Below are positions 16,076 to 23,999 of a DNA stretch of 39,082 bases, in pieces (within the stretch, counting starts at the first letter, position 1; each line of letters starts with the position of its first letter). A program made the position numbers and the translations under genes. This DNA comes from Pseudomonadota bacterium (lineage in GTDB: Bacteria > Pseudomonadota > Gammaproteobacteria > Steroidobacterales > Woeseiaceae): positions 1-39,082 of the forward strand of contig JACZSM010000026.1 of NCBI GenBank assembly GCA_022574185.1. The letters are read 5' to 3'. The notes under the pieces were generated by a model that ran no database searches, was not told the origin of the DNA, and saw nothing but the letters and a program-made list of their open reading frames with translations.

Positions 16076-16917
16076 GGCGCACACTCCGGAACACCGTTGC
16101 CAGCGGCAAGTGTCATGACTTGCTGCGTCATGCGTCCTACAGACCATACCTGCCCCGCGCATCGGGTGACCGGCAGAATGCCGAACTGGCTATTGGTCAG
16201 GAATACCTCATCAGCCGCCTGCAGTTCGCTGAGTTCTATGTCGCGTACGTCACACGCGATCCGCGCATGTTCAAGCAGGGTCAACACATGCCTGCGCATG
16301 ATTCCTGCGACACCACAGCGAGTGATTGCGGGCGTGGCGATCGTTTTTCCGGATGTGACGAACACATTGCTCATGGTACCGCAGATGAGTCGATCTTCTG
16401 TGTCGAGCATAAGGCCTTCGACGATCGACGCATCATTCCATTCAGCGCGCGCCAGCACCTGTTCGAGCCGATTAATAGTTTTGATGCCGGCGAGTTGTGT
16501 CTGAATTGCGAGGCGGGTTCGACACAGCCTGGTTTCGACGCCGTCGCGATACGCCGTCGCAGGCAACGCCTGCGACTCAAATATGCCGATTCGAAATGAC
16601 GTCTGAGCGTCTGTCGGGCGGCGATATCCGCGTGGACCGGTTCCGGCAGAGATCGTAATCCTGGCAACCGCGAAATCTGTATCGATGTCACAGGCGATGA
16701 TTGCTGCGGCCAGCGCTTCTCGCAGAGTCTCTGCAGGCGGTGCGTCAATTCCAAGCCGCTCGCATCCCTGCTGCAAACGATCAAGATGCAGCGTCCAAAA
16801 CCTTGGTGTGCTGCCGCGAATCGCGATGGTCTCAAACAAGCCATCTCCGTACTGAGCTGCCCGATCATCTATGGGGATCGTGTCCACGGATTTCTGATCA
16901 ACAAACCACGGGCTCAT
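16072..16917 (-). CDS. pabC: 4-amino-4-deoxychorismate lyase
   Basis: 281 residues. PLP-dependent fold-type IV enzyme that converts aminodeoxychorismate to p-aminobenzoate and pyruvate in folate synthesis. Visible features are DRAAQYGDGLFETI at the N-terminus, the internal-aldimine lysine in AGIKTINRLEQVLARAEW (about 145), EGLMLDTEDRLICGTMSNVF and LTNSQFGILPV near the C-terminus. These match PabC better than the branched-chain aminotransferases. It overlaps pabB upstream (ATGA) and mltG downstream (ATGA). The adjacent pabB supplies its substrate. Confidence 0.92.
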   Translation of the reverse strand: MSPWFVDQKSVDTIPIDDRAAQYGDGLFETIAIRGSTPRFWTLHLDRLQQGCERLGIDAPPAETLREALAAAIIACDIDTDFAVARITISAGTGPRGYRRPTDAQTSFRIGIFESQALPATAYRDGVETRLCRTRLAIQTQLAGIKTINRLEQVLARAEWNDASIVEGLMLDTEDRLICGTMSNVFVTSGKTIATPAITRCGVAGIMRRHVLTLLEHARIACDVRDIELSELQAADEVFLTNSQFGILPVTRCAGQVWSVGRMTQQVMTLAAGNGVPECAP

Positions 16918-18314
16918 AGTGATAATGCCCGAATCAGGCCCTTCGCTTTGGCCCTTGTCTCCATGAGCTCGGCGTTCGGTTCCGAATCCGCCACAATGCC
17001 TGATCCGGCCCGTAATGTGATGTGATTGCCACGCATGACGATGGTACGAATCAGGATATTGAGATCCAGGCTGCCATCTCGATTCAGATAGCCGAATGAT
17101 CCGGTGTATGCGCCACGCGGACCGGATTCAAGTTCGCTGATAATCTCCATGCAACGCACTTTCGGGCACCCGGTTATCGTGCCGCCCGGAAATACGGCGC
17201 GAATCATGTCTCCGGGTGTAACATCATTACGCAACAGGCCCCGCACGTTGGAAACAATGTGATGCACGTGAGCATAGCTCTCGACAATCATCATTTCGTT
17301 GACCTCGACCGTACCTGGCTTGCACACGCGACCAATGTCGTTGCGCTCAAGATCAATGAGCATGACATGCTCGGCACGTTCCTTGGGGTGCGCGATCAAT
17401 TCCGCTAACAGGCTGGCGTCGACAAGCTTGTCGTCTGAGCGCGGACGAGTGCCAGCGATCGGTCGTGTCGATATTACTCCGTTACGCACCTGAATCAGGC
17501 GCTCAGGCGACGACGACACGACACTCGAGCCCTGCCAGTGGACCAGGCCGGCGAATGGCCCTGGATTAGCGCGACACAGCGAGGCGTAGATCTGGTCAGA
17601 GTCCAGATCCCCGTCAACCGTCGCTGACCAGATGCGCGACAGGTTGGCCTGGTAAATGTCACCCTGTGAAATGTACTGCTTCGCCATGCGCACGGCATCA
17701 AGGAAGAGAGACGGCTCCTCCTCGATGACAAGCGGTCCGTCGGTTCCCGGTCGCAGTGCCTTGTCGTCGAGTGCCCGGCACGCTACGACGTCTGCAGCAA
17801 TCATTGCAGCGTCAATACCGGAGGATAACTCCGCAACGAAATAGCAGCGATCTTCGAGGTGATCAAGGATCAGTGCGCTGGGACATCGAACGGCCAGAGC
17901 CGTCGGCATGATCGGATCTTGTCTGAGGTCCAATCCAGGCTCCACTTCTGCCGCCAACTCATAGCCGAGGTACAGGAACCAGCCACCCGTGAAAGGCAGC
18001 TCCGAATCGTCCGCATCTCTGCGCTCTTCAAGCCACCATTGATCGAGGGCCGATAAAAATTCGTGCTGGCCTTTGTCGACATGCCCTGTCAGCTGCCCCG
18101 GGGCCGCGAGAGTCAGGGCCTCTCCAGGGAACGCGAACAGGATGTCGAATCGGCCGAACGCCGTGGCTGCGCCCGTACTTTGCAATAGAAACGGGTATCG
18201 ATCGGGATTGAGTCTATGCAATGCATGCAGGTCAACGGTCGCAGACAGCTGCGTCACGGCTTGATTTGGAGATGCTGTCTGACTCCGCGCCGACACGCTA
18301 GCAGGCTCAGTCAA
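16914..18314 (-). CDS. pabB: aminodeoxychorismate synthase component I
   Basis: 466 residues. Makes 4-amino-4-deoxychorismate from chorismate and ammonia supplied by PabA, which is not in the window. The N-terminal anthranilate-synthase-like region has LHRLNPDRYPFLLQS. The chorismate-binding domain has QGDIYQANLSRIW, SSSPERLIQV, STRPIAGTRPR, HVMLIDLERNDIGRV and GGTITGCPKVRCMEII. TITGCPK is PabB-like, whereas TrpE has TLSGAPK. The PIKGT motif reads PIAGT (Ala287), unlike E. coli PabB. The annotated TTG start overlaps the fabF stop by eight bases; the true start may be a few codons later. It is coupled to pabC. Confidence 0.88.
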   Translation of the reverse strand: MTEPASVSARSQTASPNQAVTQLSATVDLHALHRLNPDRYPFLLQSTGAATAFGRFDILFAFPGEALTLAAPGQLTGHVDKGQHEFLSALDQWWLEERRDADDSELPFTGGWFLYLGYELAAEVEPGLDLRQDPIMPTALAVRCPSALILDHLEDRCYFVAELSSGIDAAMIAADVVACRALDDKALRPGTDGPLVIEEEPSLFLDAVRMAKQYISQGDIYQANLSRIWSATVDGDLDSDQIYASLCRANPGPFAGLVHWQGSSVVSSSPERLIQVRNGVISTRPIAGTRPRSDDKLVDASLLAELIAHPKERAEHVMLIDLERNDIGRVCKPGTVEVNEMMIVESYAHVHHIVSNVRGLLRNDVTPGDMIRAVFPGGTITGCPKVRCMEIISELESGPRGAYTGSFGYLNRDGSLDLNILIRTIVMRGNHITLRAGSGIVADSEPNAELMETRAKAKGLIRALSL

Positions 18315-19548
18315 ATGCTCGAAAGATCAGGCTTCCGTTAGTGCCACCAAAACCGAACGAGTTGGAAATGGCTATCCTGACTTTGACATCGCGCGCCTCA
18401 TTGGGCACGTAATCAAGATCGCAAGCAGGATCCTGATTATCGAGATTGATTGTCGGTGGAACGACGTGGTGGTTGATTGCCTGCACACAAAAAATAGCTT
18501 CGATAACACCGGACGCACCCAACAGGTGGCCTGTTGTCGATTTCGTCGAGCTGACGACGAGCTTGTCTGCGGCATCACCAAACGCGCGCCGGATGCCGAC
18601 AGACTCACCGATGTCGCCGGCGAGCGTCGACGTGCCGTGGGCATTCAGGTAGTCAATATCGCCGGGATCGATGCCGGCATCTTTTATGGCTGCGGACATG
18701 GCTCTGCGAGCACCATCTCCGTCTGCCGGCGGCAGGGTAATGTGATGGGCGTCACCGCTCATGCCGAATCCGATCAACTCCGCGTAGATATGGGCACCAC
18801 GCGCTTTGGCGTACTGCAGTTCCTCGAGTATCACACAACCAGCACCGTTGCTCAGAACGAAACCGTCCCGATCAATATCGTAGGGTCGGCTCGCAGCGGT
18901 CGGATCGTCGTTTCGCGTCGACATGGCTCGTGCCGAGCAGAAACCGGCCATCGCGAGCTGCGTCGTCGCATACTCTGAGCCACCTGCAAGCATCACGTCG
19001 GCGTCCCCGTGTTCGATGCATCGCCCGGCGATGCCAATACAATGTGCCGATGTTGCGCACGCTGTAGCAATGGACACGTTGGGGCCTTTGATGTGCTGCA
19101 AGATGCTGACATTTCCGGATGTCATATTAATAATGCTGCCCGGAATGAAAAACGGAGATACCCGCCGGACCCCTCCCGCCAGCATCTTGTTGTGATTGTC
19201 CTCGATAAACTTGATGCCACCGATACCGGCGCCCATCGCGATGCCAATCGCGTCGCCGTTTGCGTCGGTAATTTCCAGGCCTGAATGCTCTATCGCCTTG
19301 ACGCTCGCGGCGATTCCGTAGTGAATAAACGGGTCTGTTTTACGTGCTTCCTTGGGTGACAGGTAGTCATCGATATCGAAGCCTGTGACCATTCCGCCAA
19401 TGCGTGTAGGCAGGCTGCTCGTATCGAAATCGTCAATCAGGCGGATACCGGAAACGCCCTCACAGACGTTTCGCCATGCATCATCCAGCCGGCTGCCTAT
19501 CGGTGAGACGATGCCCATGCCGGTAATAACAACTCGACGTTCTTTCAA
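18307..19548 (-). CDS. fabF: 3-oxoacyl-ACP synthase II (KAS II)
   Basis: 413 residues, the usual FabF length. Condenses malonyl-ACP with acyl-ACP in fatty acid elongation. The Cys-His-His triad is visible: SIATACATSAHCIG (Cys164), LNAHGTSTLAGD, and STKSTTGHLLGASG. It ends with the glycine-rich SNSFGFGGTNGSLIF. The start is TTG at 19546-19548 (KERRVVITGMGIVSPIG), which fits the family N-terminus; the next ATG would remove the first strand. It follows acpP after an 83-base spacer with a strong hairpin. Confidence 0.95.
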   Translation of the reverse strand: MKERRVVITGMGIVSPIGSRLDDAWRNVCEGVSGIRLIDDFDTSSLPTRIGGMVTGFDIDDYLSPKEARKTDPFIHYGIAASVKAIEHSGLEITDANGDAIGIAMGAGIGGIKFIEDNHNKMLAGGVRRVSPFFIPGSIINMTSGNVSILQHIKGPNVSIATACATSAHCIGIAGRCIEHGDADVMLAGGSEYATTQLAMAGFCSARAMSTRNDDPTAASRPYDIDRDGFVLSNGAGCVILEELQYAKARGAHIYAELIGFGMSGDAHHITLPPADGDGARRAMSAAIKDAGIDPGDIDYLNAHGTSTLAGDIGESVGIRRAFGDAADKLVVSSTKSTTGHLLGASGVIEAIFCVQAINHHVVPPTINLDNQDPACDLDYVPNEARDVKVRIAISNSFGFGGTNGSLIFRAFD

Positions 19549-19599
19549 GGTAGTACCGTTGGGGTGTGGCAGATCTGCCGAATAGTCAATTGAAGAGCA

Positions 19600-19626
19600 T
19601 CGGCGCGGCGCAGTGCGCCGCGCCGA
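19600..19626 (-). promoter_or_regulatory. strong GC hairpin between acpP and fabF
   Basis: Perfect 12-bp inverted repeat TCGGCGCGGCGC (19600-19611) / GCGCCGCGCCGA (19615-19626) with a three-base loop, located six bases after the acpP stop on the minus strand. There is no T run after it, so it is better explained as a partial terminator or a 3'-end stabiliser that keeps acpP mRNA above fabF mRNA than as a full terminator. Confidence 0.6.
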
Positions 19627-19631
19627 AAGAC

Positions 19632-19874
19632 CTAGTCGTTTTTTGCGCGAGCGGTTACAAAGTCGATGGCATTTTGGACCGTAGTGATTTTTTCAGCGTC
19701 CTCGTCCGGGATTTCCGTTTCGAATTCCTCTTCGAGGGCCATTACCAGCTCGACTGTGTCGAGTGAATCCGCACCCAGATCATCGACAAATGAAGCATCG
19801 TTGGTGACGTCTTTTTCTTTGACGCCGAGTTGCTCGGCAACGATACTCTTAACTTGTTCTTCGATACTGCTCAT
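19632..19874 (-). CDS. acpP: acyl carrier protein
   Basis: 80 residues, very acidic. Carries growing acyl chains on a 4'-phosphopantetheine arm. The attachment site is [20 protein letters not shown] with Ser37, and the helix III region [14 protein letters not shown] is typical. Start ATG at 19872-19874 with AGGAG about 11 bases upstream. A 214-base spacer upstream contains a candidate -10 TAGAAT (minus strand, 19937-19942), so acpP probably has its own promoter as well as read-through from fabDG. Confidence 0.97.
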   Translation of the reverse strand: MSSIEEQVKSIVAEQLGVKEKDVTNDASFVDDLGADSLDTVELVMALEEEFETEIPDEDAEKITTVQNAIDFVTARAKND

Positions 19875-20088
19875 AGTGGTCGCTTCTCCTGAGAAGACTT
19901 GTCAAATTTGTGGCTTGGCAGGGTCATATTGTTCCTATTCTACAGCGGGCTCGTCTGGAATGCCGCTTGTGGCGCTCGAAAACCCCAAAAAATCTCTCTA
20001 AGTCATTGATAATTCAAGGTGCTGCCTGACCGTGGACGGTATTGTATGTGAATCGCCCATGGCAATCTACACACAATTTCCGGCCAAT
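19875..20088. other. fabG-acpP spacer, probable acpP promoter region
   Basis: 214 bases without a gene. On the minus strand it holds TAGAAT (19937-19942) as a possible -10 box without a good -35, a T-rich run at about 19985-19998, and AGGAG near 19885. Because acpP is one of the most highly expressed genes in bacteria, a dedicated promoter here is expected. Confidence 0.35.
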
Positions 20089-20844
20089 TCAGTTCATCAG
20101 CAGGCCGCCATTTACGTGCATCGTCTCACCCGTAATGTAGGCGCCCGCCGGCGAGGCAAGAAATAGCACAGCATTGGCAATATCGACGCCTTCGCCGAGT
20201 CGCCGCAGGGGTACGTTGGCCAGCATGCTCTCGCGTTGTTCGTCTGACAGCCCACGAGTCATGTCCGTATCGATGAAGCCAGGAGCGACGACATTGACCG
20301 TAATGTTACGGGAACCGATCTCGCGGGCCAGTGATTTCGAAAATCCGATGATGCCCGCCTTGGCTGCCGCATAGTTGCATTGCCCGGCATTTCCCATGAT
20401 GCCGATAACGGATGCAATATTGATGATTCGCCCATACCTCGCTTTCATCATGCCGCGCAGGCAGGCTTTGCTCACGCGGTATACACCGCTAAGGTTGGTC
20501 GACAATACATCTTCCCAATCTGCCGTTTTCATCCGCAGCAACAGATTGTCTCGTGTAATACCGGCATTGTTGACGACAATCGTAGGGCTACCTTCGTGTT
20601 CTTGAATGTTGGCGATCGCCGATAGCACAGATTCATCATTGGCGATATCCAGCACAATGCCCCGGCTACTGCCGCCAAGTGCTGCGGATATCGACTGCGC
20701 GCCCGCCGCGCTGGTTGCCGTGCCTACAACGGTTGCCCCGGCCGCCGAGAGTACTTGCGCGATCGCCGCACCGATGCCTCTGGAAGCACCTGTGACAAGG
20801 GCAACGTTGCCTTGCAATGCGTCTTTGCTGAACGAACTGCTCAT
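20089..20844 (-). CDS. fabG: 3-oxoacyl-ACP reductase
   Basis: 251 residues, classical short-chain dehydrogenase/reductase. Reduces 3-oxoacyl-ACP with NADPH. The cofactor loop is VALVTGASRGIGAAIA, NNAG is present (VVNNAGITRDNLLLRM), the catalytic Ser is in INIASVIG, and the YxxxK is in CNYAAAKAGIIGFSKSLA. It ends with YITGETMHVNGGLLMN, as in FabG proteins. ATG at 20842-20844 with AGGGA upstream. It starts 11 bases after the fabD stop, in the standard fabD-fabG-acpP-fabF order. Confidence 0.95.
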   Translation of the reverse strand: MSSSFSKDALQGNVALVTGASRGIGAAIAQVLSAAGATVVGTATSAAGAQSISAALGGSSRGIVLDIANDESVLSAIANIQEHEGSPTIVVNNAGITRDNLLLRMKTADWEDVLSTNLSGVYRVSKACLRGMMKARYGRIINIASVIGIMGNAGQCNYAAAKAGIIGFSKSLAREIGSRNITVNVVAPGFIDTDMTRGLSDEQRESMLANVPLRRLGEGVDIANAVLFLASPAGAYITGETMHVNGGLLMN

Positions 20845-20855
20845 GAATTTCCCTT

Positions 20856-21800
20856 TTATCGTTGCACTATCGGCTCAATTTGCAGAGCAGCTTGCAGACC
20901 GTCGACGGAGTTTATGCAGGCGCATGGTGTCGTCTTGTCGATGCGCCGCATGAGTCCGGCCAGGACCTTGCCGGGACCGCACTCAATAACCGATGTGGCG
21001 CCTGCGGCGGTCATCGCATGGATTGTATTGACCCACTGCACGGGTGCATACACCTGCCGCGACAGACGCTCGCGAATGTCCTGCGCATCTGCGTAGGGTG
21101 TCGCAGTCGACGCCGCCATAACAGTGATGCCGGGCGCTTCGAATTTCGCGACGCCGAGTGACTCCTGCAGTGCCTCGCCTGCTGCGCGCATCAGTGAGGA
21201 GTGAGCCGGAACGCTGACGGGCAATATCAGGGCGCGCCGGGCGCCCTGCTCCCTGGCCAGCTCAATTGCACGGTCTATTGCATCCTTATCGCCGGCAATC
21301 ACCACCTGTCCCGGAGCATTGAAATTCACGGCGTCGACGACCTCTCCTTGCGCTGCTTGTGCGCACACTGCCAGAATCGCATCGTCATCCAGGCCCAGAA
21401 TGGCTGCCATCGCGCCGCCACCGGCCGGAACTGCCTGTTGCATCAATTCTGAGCGTCGCCGCACGACGGTCAATGCGTCAGCGAAGCTCACAGCCCCTGC
21501 GCAGACCAACGCCGTGTACTCGCCCAGACTGTGTCCCGCCATCTGATCCGGTACTGCGCCACCAGAGCTTTCCCAGACTCGCCACGCTGCGTAACCTGCC
21601 GTCAGCATGGCCGGTTGCGTTACGACGGTTTCCTCCAGGCGTTTGTCAGGGTCATTCTGGACCAGCTGCCACAGGTCATATCCCATGATGTCGCTGGCCT
21701 CGGCATAGACATCCGCAACCTCGGTGAAGTCAGCGGCGAGATCAGCCTGCATGCCCTGCGACTGCGATCCCTGGCCCGGAAATACCATGGCAATCGTCAA
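20856..21800 (-). CDS. fabD: malonyl-CoA:ACP transacylase
   Basis: 314 residues from TTG at 21798-21800. This start gives MTIAMVFPGQGSQ, the family N-terminus, and has a perfect GGAGG five bases upstream (21806-21810). The ATG four codons later at 21788 has no such site. Transfers malonyl from CoA to ACP. Visible features are FPGQGSQ, the nucleophile elbow GHSLGEYTALVCAG (catalytic Ser), the catalytic His in VSVPAHSSLM, and IECGPGKVLAGL. fabH, plsX and rpmF, often upstream, are absent; rhombosortase sits there instead. Confidence 0.93.
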   Translation of the reverse strand: MTIAMVFPGQGSQSQGMQADLAADFTEVADVYAEASDIMGYDLWQLVQNDPDKRLEETVVTQPAMLTAGYAAWRVWESSGGAVPDQMAGHSLGEYTALVCAGAVSFADALTVVRRRSELMQQAVPAGGGAMAAILGLDDDAILAVCAQAAQGEVVDAVNFNAPGQVVIAGDKDAIDRAIELAREQGARRALILPVSVPAHSSLMRAAGEALQESLGVAKFEAPGITVMAASTATPYADAQDIRERLSRQVYAPVQWVNTIHAMTAAGATSVIECGPGKVLAGLMRRIDKTTPCACINSVDGLQAALQIEPIVQR

Positions 21801-21849
21801 TGTGGCCTCCGTCGAGCTGATGACGCGTGGGCGCGCATTATATAGGCGC

Positions 21850-22455
21850 TTACGGCCGGACTCTAATGCACAGCCATGCGGCTGTAACAGATCCCGACAA
21901 AGCGCCGTACAGATGGGCAGCAACGATCACGGCGCCACCTGATGATGCCTCGGACCCGGGCAAGGGCCCAACGAGCTGCTCATAGATGATCTTGGCGGTA
22001 ATCATCGCAGCCAGAAACCACGCCTCAGGATTACGCTCTCGCAATCCTGGCACGATGCCAGCGGCGAATAGTCCGTGCAATAAGCCGGACAAACCGACAT
22101 ACCAGGCTAGCTGCGGCTGCAGAACCCAGAATCCCAGGTCCATGCCAAGAATCGTCAGCAGCGTTATCTGCAGCCACTGAGCGGCAGTGAAACGGTGCGA
22201 CACCAGGTACCAGACGAGCAATAAGCCGGCGGCGTCGAGCGCGAAATGCGATGCGCCGAGGTGCACGAAATGGCCCGTAAAAAGTCGCCATATCTCCCCA
22301 GCCGCGATAGCCGCACGATCGTAGCGCAACCAGATGCGCCCGGGATCACCCAATAACACGAGCAGAGCCGCGGCACCGACGACGATGCCGGGCAACAACC
22401 ACCCATACATCCAGGCGGTTGGTTGGTGCTGTGGCTTACCTTCATCTAACCCCAT
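21850..22455 (-). CDS. rrtA: rhombosortase (rhomboid-family intramembrane serine protease)
   Basis: 201 residues with about six hydrophobic helices. The rhomboid dyad is visible: Ser123 in YVGLSGLLHGLFAAG and His181 in AAHLYGALSG. The rhombosortase-type opening is EIWRLFTGHFVHLGASHFALD. Where rhomboids normally have HxxxN in helix 2, this protein has His70-Asp74. Rhombosortases cleave proteins with a GlyGly-CTERM tail, many of which leave by type II secretion. The gene is divergent from the T2SS pseudopilin operon (75 bases between starts), which supports the role. No GlyGly-CTERM substrate is encoded in the window. It could be co-transcribed with fabD, whose start is 49 bases downstream. Confidence 0.82.
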   Translation of the reverse strand: MGLDEGKPQHQPTAWMYGWLLPGIVVGAAALLVLLGDPGRIWLRYDRAAIAAGEIWRLFTGHFVHLGASHFALDAAGLLLVWYLVSHRFTAAQWLQITLLTILGMDLGFWVLQPQLAWYVGLSGLLHGLFAAGIVPGLRERNPEAWFLAAMITAKIIYEQLVGPLPGSEASSGGAVIVAAHLYGALSGSVTAAWLCIRVRP

Positions 22456-22529
22456 GTTTGATATACTGACGTTTATAGGATTAACGAGTCAATGCAGACG
22501 CTTCGACGTCATATTGCGGAGTGACCATT

Positions 22530-22982
22530 GTGAATCAATTTGCAAGACAACAGCCGTTACCTGCGGGCCAGCGTGCCTTTACGCTGATCGAGATCATGGT
22601 CGTGGTCATTATCATTGGTATTCTTGCCGCCATAGTTGCGCCGAATGTAATCGGTCGCGTGGACGATGCCCAGATCACGAAGGCCAGAGCAGAAATCTCA
22701 AATATCGAAAATGCCATGAAGTTCTATCGCCTCGATAATTTTACCTACCCGTCCTCCGATCAAGGCGTGGAAGCATTGGTAGCGAAGCCTGCCGATCCGA
22801 GTATCAAGAACTGGAAGACTGGTGGCTACCTTGATCGTGTGCCGAAAGATCCCTGGGGCAATGCTTACCTGTACCTTAACCCGGGTAACCATAGAGAATT
22901 CGATGTCTACACGCTCGGACGGGATGGACGTCCTGGTGGAGAAGGCATCGATGCTGATATCGGCAATTGGGATCTCGACTAA
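22530..22982 (+). CDS. gspG: type II secretion major pseudopilin GspG
   Basis: 150 residues from GTG at 22530, preceded by GGAG at good spacing; a GTG at 22521 would overlap that site. Main subunit of the T2SS pseudopilus. Prepilin leader of 16 residues ending QRA, then FTLIEIMVVVIIIGILAAIVAPNV as the hydrophobic helix, with Glu5 of the mature protein. The C-terminal GspG signature is complete: YPSSDQGVEAL, GGYLDRVPKDPWGNAYLY and GRDGRPGGEGIDADIGNW with the calcium-site acidic residues. The residue before the cleavage site is Ala rather than the near-universal Gly. First gene of gspGHIJKLMN in this window. Confidence 0.95.
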   Translation: MNQFARQQPLPAGQRAFTLIEIMVVVIIIGILAAIVAPNVIGRVDDAQITKARAEISNIENAMKFYRLDNFTYPSSDQGVEALVAKPADPSIKNWKTGGYLDRVPKDPWGNAYLYLNPGNHREFDVYTLGRDGRPGGEGIDADIGNWDLD

Positions 22983-23014
22983 CACCTCGCGCACTGCGGC
23001 GACGTCCCGAGCCA

Positions 23015-23575
23015 ATGAACTTTCGCGGCCGCCCTTTCGGCTTCTCATTAATCGAGCTTTTGGTGGTCATCGTCATCATCGCTATCGTGTCCTCGATTGC
23101 CGTGCTGTCTCTTGGCCTGGTCGGCGATGATCGTGAATTGCAGACCGCAGCCCGGCGCTTGAGCTCGCTTGTCGAAATTGCTCAGGATGAGGCGGTGATG
23201 CAGGGCCGAGAGTTCGGGCTCGAAGTAATGGTCGATTCCTACCGGTTTGTCGAATTTGATCCGTACGCGAACCGGTGGGGCGAGCTCCTGGGCGACGATA
23301 TTTTTCGAACTCGAACTTTGCCCGAGGATATTGAGTTCGAGCTATTTCTCGAAGATCGACGCATTCTGCTCGATAATGAGCCAGGCGATTTCGATGCGCG
23401 CGACGAATTTGCCATTCGTGATCTGTCTGAAACCTACGCGCCACAAATCTGGATTTTCTCGAGCGGTGATATGACACCATTCGAATTGCACATTCTGCGC
23501 AAATTGGCGAATCAGTCGGTCGTGCTGCGCGGTGATCTGACCGGGGCGATTGAATTCGTCACTGACAATGATTAG
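23015..23575 (+). CDS. gspH: type II secretion minor pseudopilin GspH
   Basis: 186 residues from ATG at 23015. Leader MNFRGRPFG then FSLIELLVVIVIIAIVSSIAVLSLG, a class III prepilin signal with Gly at -1. The GspH/FimT-type domain contains RRLSSLVEIAQDEAVMQGREFGLEV, typical of GspH. It ends with a long beta-rich tail. The upstream spacer is 32 bases and its stop overlaps gspI. Minor pseudopilins form the tip or initiation complex of the pseudopilus. Confidence 0.9.
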   Translation: MNFRGRPFGFSLIELLVVIVIIAIVSSIAVLSLGLVGDDRELQTAARRLSSLVEIAQDEAVMQGREFGLEVMVDSYRFVEFDPYANRWGELLGDDIFRTRTLPEDIEFELFLEDRRILLDNEPGDFDARDEFAIRDLSETYAPQIWIFSSGDMTPFELHILRKLANQSVVLRGDLTGAIEFVTDND

Positions 23576-23999
23576 CCAACGCAGTGGAGGATTCACATTA
23601 ATTGAAGTAATGGTATCGCTCGCCATCATCGGCATGTCGTTGTTGGCGCTTGCCGAAGTAATGGGCAACATGATCGATAATTCCAATGCCATGCGTGAAA
23701 AAACCTACGCGAGCTGGATAGCTCAAAACAAGATCGCGGAATTTCACCTCGCCAACATAATTCCGGAGGTGTCGACGACGAGTGGCGAAATTGACTACGC
23801 AAATACTACTTGGTACTGGCGCGCTGTCATTGCAGAAAGCGGTGTCGAGAACCTGTATCGCGTTGACGTGACAGTTTTTTATCCCGATAGGAATACCAAG
23901 ATTCGGGCCGTTACAGGATTTATTGGAGAACCTGTCATTCTAGGGCAAAGCAATCGTTCCTGGAATCGTGGCTCACAAAATCCGGGTGAGATCAGATGA
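23568..23999 (+). CDS. gspI: type II secretion minor pseudopilin GspI
   Basis: 143 residues from ATG at 23568, overlapping the gspH stop by eight bases; a TTG at 23550 would lengthen the leader unusually. Leader MISQRSGG then FTLIEVMVSLAIIGMSLLAL. The GspI domain has REKTYASWIAQNKIAEFHL and ANTTWYWRAVIAES. GspI nucleates the GspI-J-K tip complex. Overlaps gspJ in an ATGA. Confidence 0.92.
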   Translation: MISQRSGGFTLIEVMVSLAIIGMSLLALAEVMGNMIDNSNAMREKTYASWIAQNKIAEFHLANIIPEVSTTSGEIDYANTTWYWRAVIAESGVENLYRVDVTVFYPDRNTKIRAVTGFIGEPVILGQSNRSWNRGSQNPGEIR

